From the NCBI GenBank assembly GCA_008694505.1, contig VZDJ01000056.1, positions 10,807,903-10,871,902 of the forward strand: a stretch of DNA of 64,000 nucleotides, in the 5' to 3' direction. The stretch is from Cyanoderma ruficeps. Its lineage: Eukaryota; Chordata; Aves; Passeriformes; Timaliidae. Below the pieces are notes generated by a model that was given only the letters and a program-made list of their open reading frames with translations, had not been told where the DNA came from and searched no databases. The translations under genes were made by a program, and so were the position numbers. Shown here piece after piece: positions 23,641-34,436 of this stretch. The stretch's first letter is position 1. Each line of letters starts with the position of its first letter.

Positions 23641-24559
23641 TCTTCCCAAGGATCCTGGAAATCCCAGGAAGTGATGACATCATTGATTGGAACGAATCCT
23701 GTTGTTCCAAATGGATTTGGCTGTTCCAAAACCCCTCCCAGTGACCTGTTCAGACCCAAAACTCTCCCTGTGCCCTGCAGGCCCAGCCCTCGGGCTCTGG
23801 GAAGAACCTCAGTGGCTGCAATAATGCCACTGATCACCTTTCTCTTGTCAGGGCTTTCAGTTTCCTGCTGTAAAATTAAACAGGAGCTTTTCAAGGTCTG
23901 CACATAAAAAGCCCACTGGGTCTGTTCTGGCTCCTGAAGGAGTGTGACTGGGGTTTATTTTCTCCACTCTGTTATATCTCTGCCTCTCTAAAACCTCTTC
24001 CCCCCAATTTCTCATTTTTGTCTCATCCTTACTCTGCTTTGCTCATCTTTAAAATTCATTTTGTCTAAGCCTTTCTGCCAGTCCCCACTCTGGATTTTTT
24101 TTTTTTTTTTGCCTTGTGCCTGATCCCTCAATAACTTCTTGGGTTATGAGAGTTTTCTTTGCTCATCTGTTGACTTTTAATTGTGGATTCAGAGAGAGAG
24201 TAATAATGAGGTGCTGCCTCTGAACTGCCCAGTGGTGAGTTCATCAGCTGCTTTCCTGATGTCCTGGAGGGTGTTTGCATTCAGCATTTTCCACGTTGTA
24301 AAACTCAGCCCCGGTTAATAGGGAAATTGTGTCTTGAGTTGTAGAGCTGCTAATGGAAATGGCAGCGCTTGCCACGAGATATTCTAATTTATGACTCTCT
24401 TTAAAGAACATACTTGCCAATTAGTGTCTTTATTAGAATACTTACTTCTATCATTTGAAAATACGGCTCTTAATTGGGACCAGCTTTGCCTGAGGGAGGA
24501 ACAATTGTTAATAAATAAATGAATAAACCAAGGCTCCCCATCAGTGCCCAGCTCATCCC
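23641..24559. other. Noncoding sequence, no gene recognised
   Basis: Mixed sequence with a T run at about 24092-24109. Complementary frames (23604-23907 on both strands) show no domains. Confidence 0.45.
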
Positions 24560-24865
24560 ATATAGACACCCTTATAGATCATATTACTGATCATTCTTAA
24601 ACTCCTTCAATTATGGAGAAAGACAATTTCATCTAACTTTATATTGTCTTCCTGGGAAAAATATAGGCAGGATATTGGAATCTGCTTGTTTATTAAAGCA
24701 AGTAGCTCATTAGGCATAATTAAGACCGAAGAAACAAGAGCATTAAATTTTTATACCCCACCATCCGCCCAATAGCTCTAGGAAAGGCAAAGAGCTGCTC
24801 CGTCAGTAAATTGATCAGGTCAGTGTAATTAAGGCGCCAATTTTGTTAGAATCTGAACAGAGGAT
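24560..24865. other. Candidate conserved noncoding element
   Basis: Three hundred bases of unique AT-rich sequence with CATAATTAAGACCG, GTAATTAAGGCGCC, TTTATTAAAGC and CATTAAATTTTTAT words. It is free of repeats and has no coding frame. Homeodomain-type TAATTA/AATTA cores at close spacing are typical of developmental enhancers. The assignment is inferred. Confidence 0.28.
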
Positions 24866-25076
24866 GAGGACTGTTTGGTTGTTTTCCACTTCAAAAATGT
24901 AATAAAGGAACTGTTTAAGGGATAGAATTTAATAGGACTGAAAACTCCACTGTTCAGTGAAGGGACCAGGACGTGGCTCAGGATGGGAACTTGGGGACAC
25001 CACAGTGTCCTGTGCTTGTCACTTCTCTGTCCTTGTCATTCCTTCCCCAATGGGTGGTGGCAGGCCAAAGCAGGGG
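24866..25076. other. Noncoding sequence
   Basis: Short mixed segment with no recognised feature, leading into the tandem duplication. Confidence 0.45.
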
Positions 25077-25212
25077 AGTTACAGCAGAATAAAGATAATA
25101 AAGTGAGGGATTGTCTTGATCTGCTCTGGGACGGCCTCACCTCAAGTTACAGCAGAATAAAGATAATAAAGTGAGGGATTGTCCTGACCCGCTCTGGGAC
25201 AGCCTCACCTCG
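25077..25212. repeat. 68-bp tandem duplication
   Basis: Two adjacent 68-bp units start at 25077 and 25145. Each reads from AGTTACAGCAGAATAAAG through AAGTGAGGGATTGTC to CTCTGGGAC and GCCTCACCTC. They differ at a handful of positions (for example CTTGATCTG versus CCTGACCCG). Such high similarity suggests a recent local duplication. Confidence 0.92.
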
Positions 25213-27109
25213 AGCCCTGGCAGCAGCTCTGGGCACCACAACAAAAGATCTAAAGCTGAGGGAGAGCGTCCAGAGGAGGGACACGGTGTTTGATCACCAA
25301 TACCTGTCTGCCTGACACCCAAAGCGTGTCTATTTTGAAATAAAGGGATAAATAAAATTAGGTTAACAGTCAAAGTCCTCACATCAGCAGCGCTGTGCCT
25401 CACAAATTATCTCCCGGTCCCACCTGCTCTCAGATCTTTACAGCCTGGCCATCCTCCCTCCCCTGATTGCTCCACAGAAAAGAAACAGATGGGCCTGAGA
25501 AGAATCCAAAGGAATAAATGGGGTAGAAAGTGCCTCCAGCCTTTCTGAGCAGCATCAGGGCAGCGTTCCTCTTTTCGAGGGTTTTCCTTTCCCCCTCCCC
25601 GTTGAAGAAATAAACCTGCTGGAACACGAGATGTGAGCGAGTTTAACTCGGGTTTAATTCCCAGCTCCAGGAAAACGCAGGAACACACACACACACAAAT
25701 ATATTTTAGATGTTTTTATGGGCAGAGGCTCAGCTCCTTTCCACGGGCTTTGCTGCTGCTTTTAATCTGCTGATTGCCTGATCAATATTGCTATTTGAAA
25801 CTCCTATGGAAATGGGGGGAACTTTCTGCACGCAGGGAATGTATGGATCCTTCCCGCGGTGCTGCAGGACTCCAGCAGCAGTAATTTCAGTAATTAGGCT
25901 GCTTTTCAAATAAAGGCCAGTTCCATGGATACAGGACTAAGATAAATTATGCCCAGGACAAGCTTATGTTTTGCCGCACGCACTTGCCCTTTCTGTGTTC
26001 ATGGAAGGAAAGTCTGAATAAACATCTTTTCTCCTCCTCCTCCCACCCCGTGACACATCTGTGTCCTCTCTAAAGCTCTTCCCTCTCCTTAGCACTCCAT
26101 ACCCTCCATCAGGGCTGACCTTACTCATGTCCTTTTAGAAAGTATTCTTTTCTTGTCAGTGCTTTATATTTTTTTTTTTTAATTTGTGGAGTAGTTCACG
26201 GAATGAAATTAGGCAAAAAAAACCCGAAAAGCAAAAGGGAAAAATCATGAATTTCCAGTGAATGTAATCCCCCAAAAAACAAAATGGGAATAAAAGCAAG
26301 CGATATCAAGAAAAGAATGCCCTCGAATTTATTTTTTTAGCCTTTTCAGTTATTTTAGACCATCTTATTAGAGCTTATTCTAATAATTTCTTGTCAATGT
26401 CAAGAAAGAGAATGTAGAAAAATGAAGGATTTATTTATGACATAATTATGTGGCTATCTCAAAAAAGCACCATCACTGCCAGAGATATGCAGCTCATCAG
26501 CAGGAATTTGAGCAGAGAAATTGAATATTTTTATATTTTTATATTTTTCCTGGACTTGGGTGCCAGCAGAGCTCACGTCATTGACTTTAGGCTTGCCAGT
26601 GCCATGGCTGAACTTGGGCAACAAAATCTGGGTCTCTCCAAGCATGAAAGTTGTCCCAATAATTTCAAAATATGCCAAATATTTCCTTTTATTGGAGATC
26701 TTTATATCTGATTTTTTTTGTTTTGCTTTGTTTTCTATTTCAACCCCATGACTCTATGGAATGGGTTTGTTCAAAATAGACCCCAGGAAAACGAGTAAAA
26801 GCTAAAAGTGACAAATGGTGATGATCCCTTTCAACTTTAAAGCCTTTGAATCAGAAGCTGCCACGCAGCTCTGTTCAAGGTCCAGCTGCATTTTTGATAG
26901 GAAATGTGTTTTGATTCGGGAATTATTTGTAGGCTTCATTAAAATGTAAATTGCTCCACCAAGAAATCTAAAGGAGATTGAGCCCAAAGATATGTAAATA
27001 TTCAAATGTAATTGGGGTTCAAGCCCTACATCTCTATTTCTGCCTGAATGGCTCAAACAGAGGAGAAGGTTTTCCATCCTCCTCCTTGAAATCTGACAAA
27101 ATTTCTCAC
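25213..27109. other. Noncoding sequence, no gene recognised
   Basis: 1.9 kb without a gene call. T- and A-rich runs occur at 26170-26180 and 26218-26285. A short hairpin (TTATTAGA ... TCTAATAA) sits at about 26366-26388. A short CA run lies at about 25686-25697. Confidence 0.45.
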
Positions 27110-27190
27110 AGAATCCTTGAATGGTTTGGGTTGGAAAGGACCTCAAAGATCATCCAGCTCCAGCCCTGCTGGGTTTGCCGCCAAAAGCAG
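27110..27190 (-). mobile_element. CR1 LINE 3' end fragment
   Basis: The classic antisense CR1 start is present: GAATCC, then GAATGGTTTGGGTTGG, AAAGGACCTCAAAGATCATC and CAGCTCCAGCCCTGC. Only the terminal ~75 bp is retained, a typical 5'-truncated avian CR1 insertion in minus orientation. Confidence 0.82.
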
Positions 27191-28280
27191 TTTTGAGGCA
27201 CGAAATTCAATAAATACTCATGAATTAGCAGGCTTGGAGGGTTGGAAGGGGAGGGAGAGGAGGAATAGGTTCAGAGAAATTGAGATGTAAATGGAGCTGT
27301 ACTTTGGACAGACCCGTCCCCAGTGTCTGCTGCAGTTAAAGGAACTTTGGGGAGGTTCATTCTCTTTCTCTGTGCCACCTCCACAGAGCCAGGACTGTCA
27401 CCTGGGCTGGCCCCAGCACTCCCCTTTCCATCCCTGCAGCTCCGATCCCAGCACAGCAGCAGGGAATGGAGGTTTGGCATCCAGGATCCCTTCCTGCCTC
27501 CCTCCTCATCTGCCCCATAAACCCCGGCAAGTTATTTCAAATACTTATATTCAATTCCCCATCTGTAAACCAGGCAGAAATACTCCTTGCAGGGATGGAT
27601 GAAAAGAAAAGAGTTTATCCATGGTCGGGGTGTATTTGGACACTTTCATGGCAGCAGAAATGGTTTGGTGGAAGATGAATCTCCTACTAAATTGTTTCTC
27701 TGACTTCAGGGTGTGAAATCCCCTCAGCCCTGTCTGCAGGTGCTCACAGGGCCAGCCCAGCATGGATGGACACAGCAAAACCCACTGTCATCCCTGGAAA
27801 TCTGCTCCTGATTCCTCTAACGAAGTGACACATCCTTTGTTTGGTGGTTTCTGAATTATTTTCGGGTGTTCCCAGTCTTGTGCATCAGTAATTTCCTGTT
27901 ATTAACATGGGATGAATCCAGAGCTGGGAGGTGAAATCCGCACAATCCAAACATGAGCTGCTTCATCCTGCACAGTGCTGTCACTTTTATAACATAGAAA
28001 ATATCTGAGTCATTATAAAATACAATAATTATAAAATATAATAGGTCTCGTTTGTAGCCAGGGTGCTGTTGAGGAACAGACTTGCAATAATCACTTTTTT
28101 TTACACAGTGCTTTCCCCAGAAATATTTTACGAGCTTAATCAGGGCAGGCAGTGAAAAGATCACCTTCAGTTCAGTTTAGAAATATGAAAGATCAATAGA
28201 GGAGGTTGTTGTTTGAACTCCCCCATCACCCGGAGCCTTCCAGACCAGCACCACCTCACCCCGAGGTGCAGGAATGGTCA
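27191..28280. other. Noncoding sequence, no gene recognised
   Basis: Mixed composition with no repeat family recognised and no supported exon. The frame at 27291-27602 is proline/serine-rich from GC-rich composition. Confidence 0.45.
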
Positions 28281-28334
28281 AATCAACACTTTGGATTTGG
28301 AGTTTGGATCAACACTTTGGATTTGGATTTTGGA
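28281..28334. repeat. 26-bp tandem duplication
   Basis: The unit ATCAACACTTTGGATTTGGA plus GTTTGG/TTTTGG occurs twice in tandem. The two units are identical except near the last bases. Confidence 0.85.
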
Positions 28335-29680
28335 GGCTGAGAGAAAGCAGAGACAACAGCAACCTGCTCTGTAAGAGCAGGGAGCTGCCGTTCAAATAAT
28401 AATGAAAAAGGCGGGGTTGCAGCACTCCTTGCAGTGCCTGGAGGTCGTGCAGGTGACGAGGTGACAGGCGGCTGCCAGGGGCCGGGGCTGCTGCTCTGAT
28501 GGAACCAGGGCAGGGTCTGTGGGATGCTCCAACCCCCCCAGCCAGCCAAGGTCACTCAGCCCTTTGGTTATTTGCTGAGGAAGCGCTGGCCAAGCACAAG
28601 GAAAAGGAGTTTGGAGCAGATTCACCAGATGCACCCCATTTATCTTGGAGTCGTGCACCTTCCCCTCCCTGAGCGCTGCGCTTCTGGGGACACCTTCCAG
28701 CAGGGAGAATTCCCAGAGAGGCAGGTGCACAAGAGGGCTGGTTATGGAGGGAGGAAGGACCCTGGGAGAGGAAACTCAGAGAGAAAACTGTGTTTGGATA
28801 ATTAAAAAAAGGCTGGACACACACAGGTGGGAGAGGTGGGCTGCTGTCCCTAAACAGCCCAGGGCGGGGAGGGAATTATCTGGGTCTGGATTTGTAAGCG
28901 AGGAAATCAGGCTGGGAATTAGAAGGCATCCAAGCATTGTAGGAACGAAGTTCTGGGGCAATCAGGGATGAGATCCAAGTGGTTTCCAGGTGGGGTTGGG
29001 CTCACTGAGGAAAACCGTGGCGTGAGGGGGTTCCTGGGGGTGTCAGAGCTGAGGAAGCTGCAGCAGGGACAGTTCCAAGGCTCCTTTCCCCCCCGGGGGA
29101 ACCACAGACAGGCAGAGCCACACCGGGAAGTCAATGAGAAGCCAAGGCAGTGGCTTTCCCAACAAGTCTGAAATAGAATTTGGGTATTCGGGGACAGAAG
29201 GAAAACAGGATTTGGATGGTCCTGCTGGAGAGGAAAAGCAAAGGCTGAATGTGGAAAATGGTAACAGGGAAAATTCAGGAGTACATTTTCCTTCCTGGTA
29301 CCCGGAGCTGTTGTACAGGCTCCAAAGAGTCTCTGTAGGGTGAAAAAAAGGCAAAATACCCTCTCAAAGTGCCTTCCTAGAGGCTTGGGCCGTGCAGGCC
29401 ATTTTAAACCTGTCTCTGCGTTTTTCAGAAAGCTCTCCCTAATTCCATTACTAGCCATTCACAGGGGCATTAAAAATAGATATCCATCCATGGGAAGGAG
29501 ATTCTTCTTCAAGTGATGTCTCTGTGACTCCAAAATCCAACCTAGAGAGGGTCATTCTTTATCCAAACACCTGCACCACGCCCAGCTTGCCCGGGACAGT
29601 GCCAGGTAACAATTCCAGCCCTCGGGGCTTGGTGAGGAGAAAATTCAAAATGAACAAAAAGGCAAAAGTCTGAAACAAAG
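28335..29680. other. Noncoding sequence, GC-richer
   Basis: The stretch is GC-richer, with overlapping frames up to 179 codons (minus, 28919-29458) and 112 codons. The 179-codon frame is Pro/Ser/Phe-rich with no recognisable domain and is opposed by plus frames. I do not support it as a gene. Confidence 0.4.
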
Positions 29681-29689
29681 TGCTGGCAG

Positions 29690-30065
29690 CTCCTCGTTAA
29701 TGGCAGCTAATTTTAGGGGCATTGTTTGGATGATGCTCCGAGGCTGTAACTCTGTCGTTAACTGATGTGTCAGCCCTCCAGAGCTGCACGTTGCCATTAT
29801 TTTATTAATCACCACCGATAAACCAAACTTCTGTGGGATTTAATTACTGGAGCCCGTTTGTTTTCTTTATTCGTGTTTTGGGGGGCAAGGCTTGTGAGGA
29901 GGATGAGAGCTGTTCCTTACTCATAGCATATGCTTTTCTTTAAAAATCTGAATCGGGCAAATTTCATTAGAGCATTGTTGCAGTATTCACGTCAATCAAG
30001 TTTCCACTTAGACCGAATTAAATTGTCTTTGTGTGGGTCTTTGGGTTTTATAAAGAAAGTCGCTA
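29690..30065. other. Candidate conserved noncoding element
   Basis: Unique AT-leaning sequence with CGTTAATGGCAGCTAATTTT, TTATTAATCACC, GATTTAATTACTGG and TCATTAGAGC words and no repeat signature. It might be an enhancer-type element. Without an alignment this is only a compositional call. Confidence 0.28.
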
Positions 30066-30594
30066 ATTTGATGGAGTTTTTTTAAGGAGACAGTGGGGAC
30101 AGGAGCAAGAAATTCCGCATAAAATGCAAGGGAGAATCAAAACAAAAGCTTAGCTATGTGTCTTTGATATGTTGACAATTCCCATAGCTCAAGGTAACCT
30201 TTCTCTGCAACACTCCAGGGTTTCCCTTTATTACTGTCTTTTTTAATACGAGACCAGTTTTATGCTTCAAGTGCCTTTTCTGGTGAGCAAAACCACAAAG
30301 AGCAAAAGAGACGAAGGAATATAATGAGCTGGGGAAAGACAAGCAGCAAAAAGCAGATCCCCCCACCACGATGGAGACCCAAGAAAGGTGACAGTGGCAC
30401 TGAAGTCCTGCCAGGGGTCATTCAGGGTGGGATTTCCTGGGGGGTGATGGATAGGAGGGGATCTGCTCTTTCCCAGTATTCTCTGGTTGTGTCAAGATGG
30501 AGATGCTCAGGCTGCCATTTTGATATTTCAGTCTCTGGGTTCCCATTGCTTGGCCTGAAAACTAAATCTAGGTAAAGAGGAAAATGTGGAAAAT
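30066..30594. other. Noncoding sequence
   Basis: No gene or repeat family was recognised. The right end abuts the duplicated 190-bp block. Confidence 0.45.
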
Positions 30595-30784
30595 CAATCC
30601 AGGCAAAGAGCATTGTGGAAGGGTTGTTCCCAGAGTGTCTGGGTGTGCTGGCACCCCGTGTCACAGACACAGAGAATCCAAAACTCAACAGTCTCTCTTG
30701 CAGTACTGGCAGAGTTTGCTGCGCTCACTTACCCTCACAATTTTTTGTTTGTGGCTGGTGGTGTGACAGTGGGAAGAGTGTTCA
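30595..30784 (+). repeat. 190-bp dispersed/duplicated block, copy 1
   Basis: This block matches 31673-31862 at about 183 of 190 positions (7 substitutions, no gap, counted by eye). It runs from CAATCCAGGCAAAGAGCATT to GGGAAGAGTGTTCA. Similarity stops abruptly at both ends. The copies are in direct orientation, 1078 bp apart. They could be two LTR-like ends of a small element or a segmental duplication. Confidence 0.93.
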
Positions 30785-30904
30785 TTTTTTGTTTTACACC
30801 CCAAAAACGTCTGTGCTAATCCATTCTCGATGCACCAAACAAATCAGTTGGAAGGCCTAGAGGACTTAATTTGATGGCTGCCCATATCTCAAAATAAATC
30901 CTGT

Positions 30905-31055
30905 TCAGGTTTGGTTAGGAAGTGTCCAAGGAGAGGCTGGATGGGGCTTGGAGCAGCCTGGGGCAGTGGGAGGTGCTCCTGTCCATGGCAGGGGTGGCAC
31001 TGGATGGGATTTAAAGTCCCTCCTAACCCAAACCATTCTGGGATTTTATAAAGAA
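30905..31055 (+). mobile_element. CR1 LINE 3' fragment
   Basis: CR1 phrases appear in order: GAAGTGTCCAAGGAGAGGC, GGCTTGGAGCAGCCTGGG, CCATGGCAGGGGTGGCACTGG, then TTTAAAGTCCC and AACCCAAACCATTCTGGG. This is a 5'-truncated plus-strand copy lying between the two 190-bp blocks. Confidence 0.85.
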
Positions 31056-31672
31056 CAAACAGAACCACCAAGGGGAGGTTCAAAGCCTTGGAGCAATGCC
31101 ATGAGCTCTCTGTTTTCCAGCTTTCTGGGCTCCTCACACTCCATGGAGTGCTTGATTGTTCTGATTTTTAGCTGGTTTGTTTTTACAGCCCAAAGTTCAC
31201 ACGTATTTTTAGGAGGCATTTTGCAGCCAGACCGAGGAACCTGTACGTGCTCTAAGTATAATAAACTGCTCCAGGTCCCCTCAGCACAATCGACTCCTGA
31301 CAAAGACAGATTGGTTTCTGGGATTTTAGGAGGCAGGGGGATTTTCGTTCCAGTGCAGAGCAAAACCAGGTCTTGAAAGGTTTGCCAGGCAGGAGCGTTG
31401 GCAGCTGAACACCAGAAGAGGTTTTGTTTCAGCTGCAGCGACTCTGTAAGGCTTGGCCATACAAACACAGCTACAGGTGATGGGCAGGTGAGCACGGAAA
31501 CAATGCCTGCCTGACCTTTGAGTTTTGTTTTTGTGCTGTCTCTGGGTTGTTGCCTTGAAAAAAACCAAAAAAACCCAATAGATGTTACCAATAAAAACAG
31601 CGGCAGCTGAAAGGAAAAATATCCTCGCCCAAGTTTTGAGCTCTGATTTTTTCACAATTCCTGTGCCCGTGC
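31056..31672. other. Noncoding spacer between duplicated blocks
   Basis: About 620 bp between the CR1 fragment and the second 190-bp block. Antisense frames of 152-181 codons (31046-31784) read through both the spacer and the block with no domain signature. No retroviral motif was recognised. Confidence 0.4.
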
Positions 31673-31862
31673 CAATCCAGGCAAAGAGCATTTTGGAAGG
31701 GTTGTTCCCAGAGTGTCTGGGTGTGCTGGCACCCCGTGTCACAGACACAGAGAATCCAAAACTCAACAGTCTCTCTTGCAGCAATGGCAGAGTTTGCTGT
31801 GCTCACTGACCCTCACAATTTCTTGTTTGTGGCTGATGGTGTGACAGTGGGAAGAGTGTTCA
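31673..31862 (+). repeat. 190-bp dispersed/duplicated block, copy 2
   Basis: Second copy of the block at 30595-30784. Differences include ATTT for ATTG near the start, GCAATGG for GTACTGG, GTGCTC for GCGCTC and CTGACC for CTTACC. Its flanks (GCCCGTGC left, GTGAGCTGAAG right) do not match those of copy 1, which supports insertion or duplication of a defined unit. Confidence 0.93.
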
Positions 31863-32194
31863 GTGAGCTGAAGTAGAGAAGCTGGGAAGGTACTAATTCA
31901 GGATCCTAAAATGTGTCCTAGAAAATGTAAAATAAACAGAAAATAATTCCCAAAGGAATGCAGCCCTCCTGTTTTGCTTCTATCTCTTCCCTTTGCTGCT
32001 CTATGTTCTGCTCAAAGCATAAAGCAGAGCAAACATATGTTGAGAGATGCTGCCTATTTATAAAGTAAACACTGACAACAAGCAGAAAACAAAAGATAAA
32101 TGAAGAACATGTTTTGCACACTAATCAAGTTGTCTTAGTGGAGAAAGTGGTGAATAGACGACAGCACAAAGGTTTTAAAAGTCCACCTGAGGTG
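31863..32194. other. Noncoding sequence
   Basis: AT-rich 330-bp segment with no recognised gene or repeat, leading into the long CR1 copy. Confidence 0.45.
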
Positions 32195-32730
32195 CTGGAA
32201 GGGGATTCTGCCCCTCTCAGGTGAGACCCCACCTGCAGAGCTGCCCCAGCCCTGGGCCCAGCACAGGGAGCACCTGGAGCTGCTGGAGAGAGCCCAGAGG
32301 AGGCTCCAGGATGAGCAGAGGGATGGAGCAGCTCTGCTGGGAGGAAAGGCTGGCACAGCTGGGATTGTTCACCTGGACAGGAGAAGCTTTGGGGTCACCT
32401 CACCGTGGCCTGAAGGGGATACGGGAAACATGGAGAGAGACAATTGACACGGGATGGAGTGACAGGACACAGGGAATGGCTGCAGACTGCCAGAGGACAG
32501 GGATAGATTGGGAAGAAATTCCTCCCTGGGAGGGTGATGAGGGGTTGGATCTTCCCAGAGCAGCTGTGGCTGCCCCTGGATCCCTGGCAGTGCCCAAGGC
32601 CAGGTTGGACATTGGGGTTGGAGCAGCCTGGGACAGTGGAGGGTGTCCCTGCCATGGCAGGGGTGGCACTGGATGGGATTTAACGTCCCTTCCAACCCAA
32701 ACCTCTCTGTGACTCCATGATTCAATTGTT
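32195..32730 (+). mobile_element. CR1 LINE 3' part, longest copy in the window
   Basis: Most of the CR1 3' region is readable in order: TGGTGAGACCCCACCTG-type text, GAGCTGCTGGAGAGAGCCCAG, the GAGCAGCTCTGCTGGGAGGA region, the GGACAGGAGAAGC and GAATGGCTGCAGACTGCC regions, then CAGCTGTGGCTGCCCCTGG, ATCCCTGGCAGTGCCCAAGG and TCCCTTCCAACCCAAACC with a CTCCATGATTC-like tail. The length is about 530 bp and the ORF2 part is missing (5'-truncated). Apparent frames inside (up to 163 codons) are element-derived and not host genes. Confidence 0.93.
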
Positions 32731-33810
32731 CCCCACCTTTCAAATATCTCTGTGTAATTGTTCCACACACATCTCGGGAGGGGACCTGGCACAGTTTTAG
32801 TGTTGGTACCTGCACTGAAAAACGAGACATCAATAGGGAAAAGGCATTAGCACGTTTCCAAAAAAACCTCGTTTAAGCTTGAAATAGGTCTTTAATAAAA
32901 CCAAGTGAGCAGTGCCCATGCATATTGCTGGGGACACTTTAAGCCAGCCTAGAGATTCAGAGCAGCTTGAGCAAAACACTCGTTCGTGGAGGTCACCCCG
33001 GGCTCAGCTGACGTGTCAGGGAGGTTAGAGATGAAAAGTTTTCTTCATCTGCTTTCTCCACTCCAATTACAAATATCAGCAGTGCTGGAATTCACCTTTG
33101 GCTGCACACCTCCTGCTGCCTCGCCGGCGTGGCAGGAGGGTTCACAGGCAGTGTCACCACTGTGGATGTGTGCCATCAGAAATGAAAGCCCCTGAAACAC
33201 AGCCCTGGCTGAGGTGCTTATTTCAGCAAGATATCCCTCTTCAAGTACGGCTCTCAATAAAAATATTACAGATAGTAGTTTAAATTCCACTGCTATTTGG
33301 AGTGTGCGCCGGGCAAAATGACAGAAGAGATCCAAGCTGTTCTGATCTGATTGTGAATATCAGGCTGTAAAAGTCGGGAGATATGAGAGAGTGACATCGT
33401 TTCCTTATTTTATTTTGCTTTGGATGAGACAGCTTCACTTTCACTTGTGGGAGGTTATTGTTGAGGCACAACAGCAGATTCCCACCGGGGGAAATCAGCC
33501 TTTCCCGAGGATTCCTCTTCCTTATGGATTCCCAGGGGATCCGTGAGGGGAGTGTGAGTGGAGATGACCCAGGCCAGCCCTGCTGAGCTGGCTGTGTGAG
33601 CAGTCAGCAGTTTGGCTCTGCAGCTCCGTGACAAGCCAGCCCAGCCACCTCTGTGTCACTGCAGGTGGTGCTGGCAGTGGGGACACACTCCCCTGTCCCA
33701 CCCCTGTCCCCTCTGCTGGGCAAGCTGGCTCCTGGAGGATGCTGTCACTGCCAAGGGGGATGCACCTCCCTCTCTGCCCGTTGAACCCAAAAAGCAGCTC
33801 TGTGAATTCC
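32731..33810. other. Noncoding sequence; AT-rich part at 33220-33440
   Basis: No gene was recognised. The part at 33220-33440 is unique with AATATTACAGATAG and GACATCGTTTCC words. GC-richer sequence follows from 33500 toward the minisatellites. Confidence 0.4.
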
Positions 33811-33814
33811 TGTC

Positions 33815-33962
33815 CTGCCTGCAGGGTGTGGATTGTGCAGGGTGTGGATTGTCCCTGTCCTGCCGGCAGGGTGTGGATTGTGCAGGGTGTGGATTGTCCC
33901 TGTCCTGCCTGCAGGGTGTGGATTGTGCCCTCCTGCCCTGCAGGGTGTGGATTGTGCCCTGC
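33815..33962. repeat. GC-rich minisatellite, GCAGGGTGTGGATTGT units
   Basis: Six copies of the 16-bp word GCAGGGTGTGGATTGT appear, separated by spacers such as CCCTGTCCTGCCT or CCCTCCTGCCCT. The higher-order unit (word, word, spacer) repeats about every 45 bp in the first part. Overlapping frames through it are artefacts of repeat periodicity. Confidence 0.92.
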
Positions 33963-33968
33963 TGGGCA

Positions 33969-34072
33969 CGGGGAGGTGACATCCCACATGTCACAGCCCG
34001 GGCCATCCCTCCCTGCCCCACGGGGAGGTGACATCCCACATGTCACAGCCCGGGCCAGCCCTCCCTGCCCCA
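33969..34072. repeat. 52-bp tandem duplication with internal palindrome
   Basis: Units at 33969-34020 and 34021-34072 differ at one obvious position (CCATCC versus CCAGCC). Each contains the inverted pair TGACAT ... ATGTCA around CCCAC. It directly follows the GCAGGGTGTGGATTGT minisatellite. Confidence 0.93.
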
Positions 34073-34436
34073 CTCGGGCAGGAGAATCTCCCAGCAGAGG
34101 AAAGGATGATCTCCCAGGGCTGTGAAATCTCTGCAGCCTCGAGATGAGGGGGTGGAAGTGAAGATGTGCAATATGTTGTCAGGGAGTGGCGTTATATTTT
34201 TTTTTTCTCCCAGCCCCTCCTGTCCTGCTCTGTTTTATAAATCCACGATGCTTAAAAATACCAGGGTGGGTGCCTGTGCCTGCACACACAGCTCTCCTGG
34301 GTTAAGTGGAGCAGAGCTGAGCTGGGACTGCACTGACTTCAATTCCATTTATAAAATAGCTGGTTTGGGTTATTTAATTTCATTTTTTTCCCTACTATTT
34401 ACCACCTGTAAGTGCTCAGTTGTTCATAAATGTTGT
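34073..34436. other. Noncoding sequence
   Basis: No gene was recognised. A short T run lies at about 34196-34207. Confidence 0.45.

Noticed and set aside
28919..29458. 179-codon minus frame
   Set aside because: Ser/Pro/Phe-rich, opposed by plus-strand frames, with no recognisable domain, splice pair or repeat-derived explanation. It is most likely chance in GC-richer sequence.
31046..31784. Minus frames of 181 and 152 codons spanning one copy of the 190-bp block
   Set aside because: The translation of the block recurs in the other copy (30422-30688) in a different context, showing it is repeat sequence. No viral or host protein motif was seen.
32221..32833. Frames of 130-163 codons on both strands
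   Set aside because: They are translations of the long CR1 fragment at 32195-32730, which retains only the noncoding 3' part of the element.
33522..34125. Overlapping 127-183-codon frames on both strands
   Set aside because: They lie over the GCAGGGTGTGGATTGT array and the 52-bp duplication. Periodic repeats give open frames on both strands without selection.
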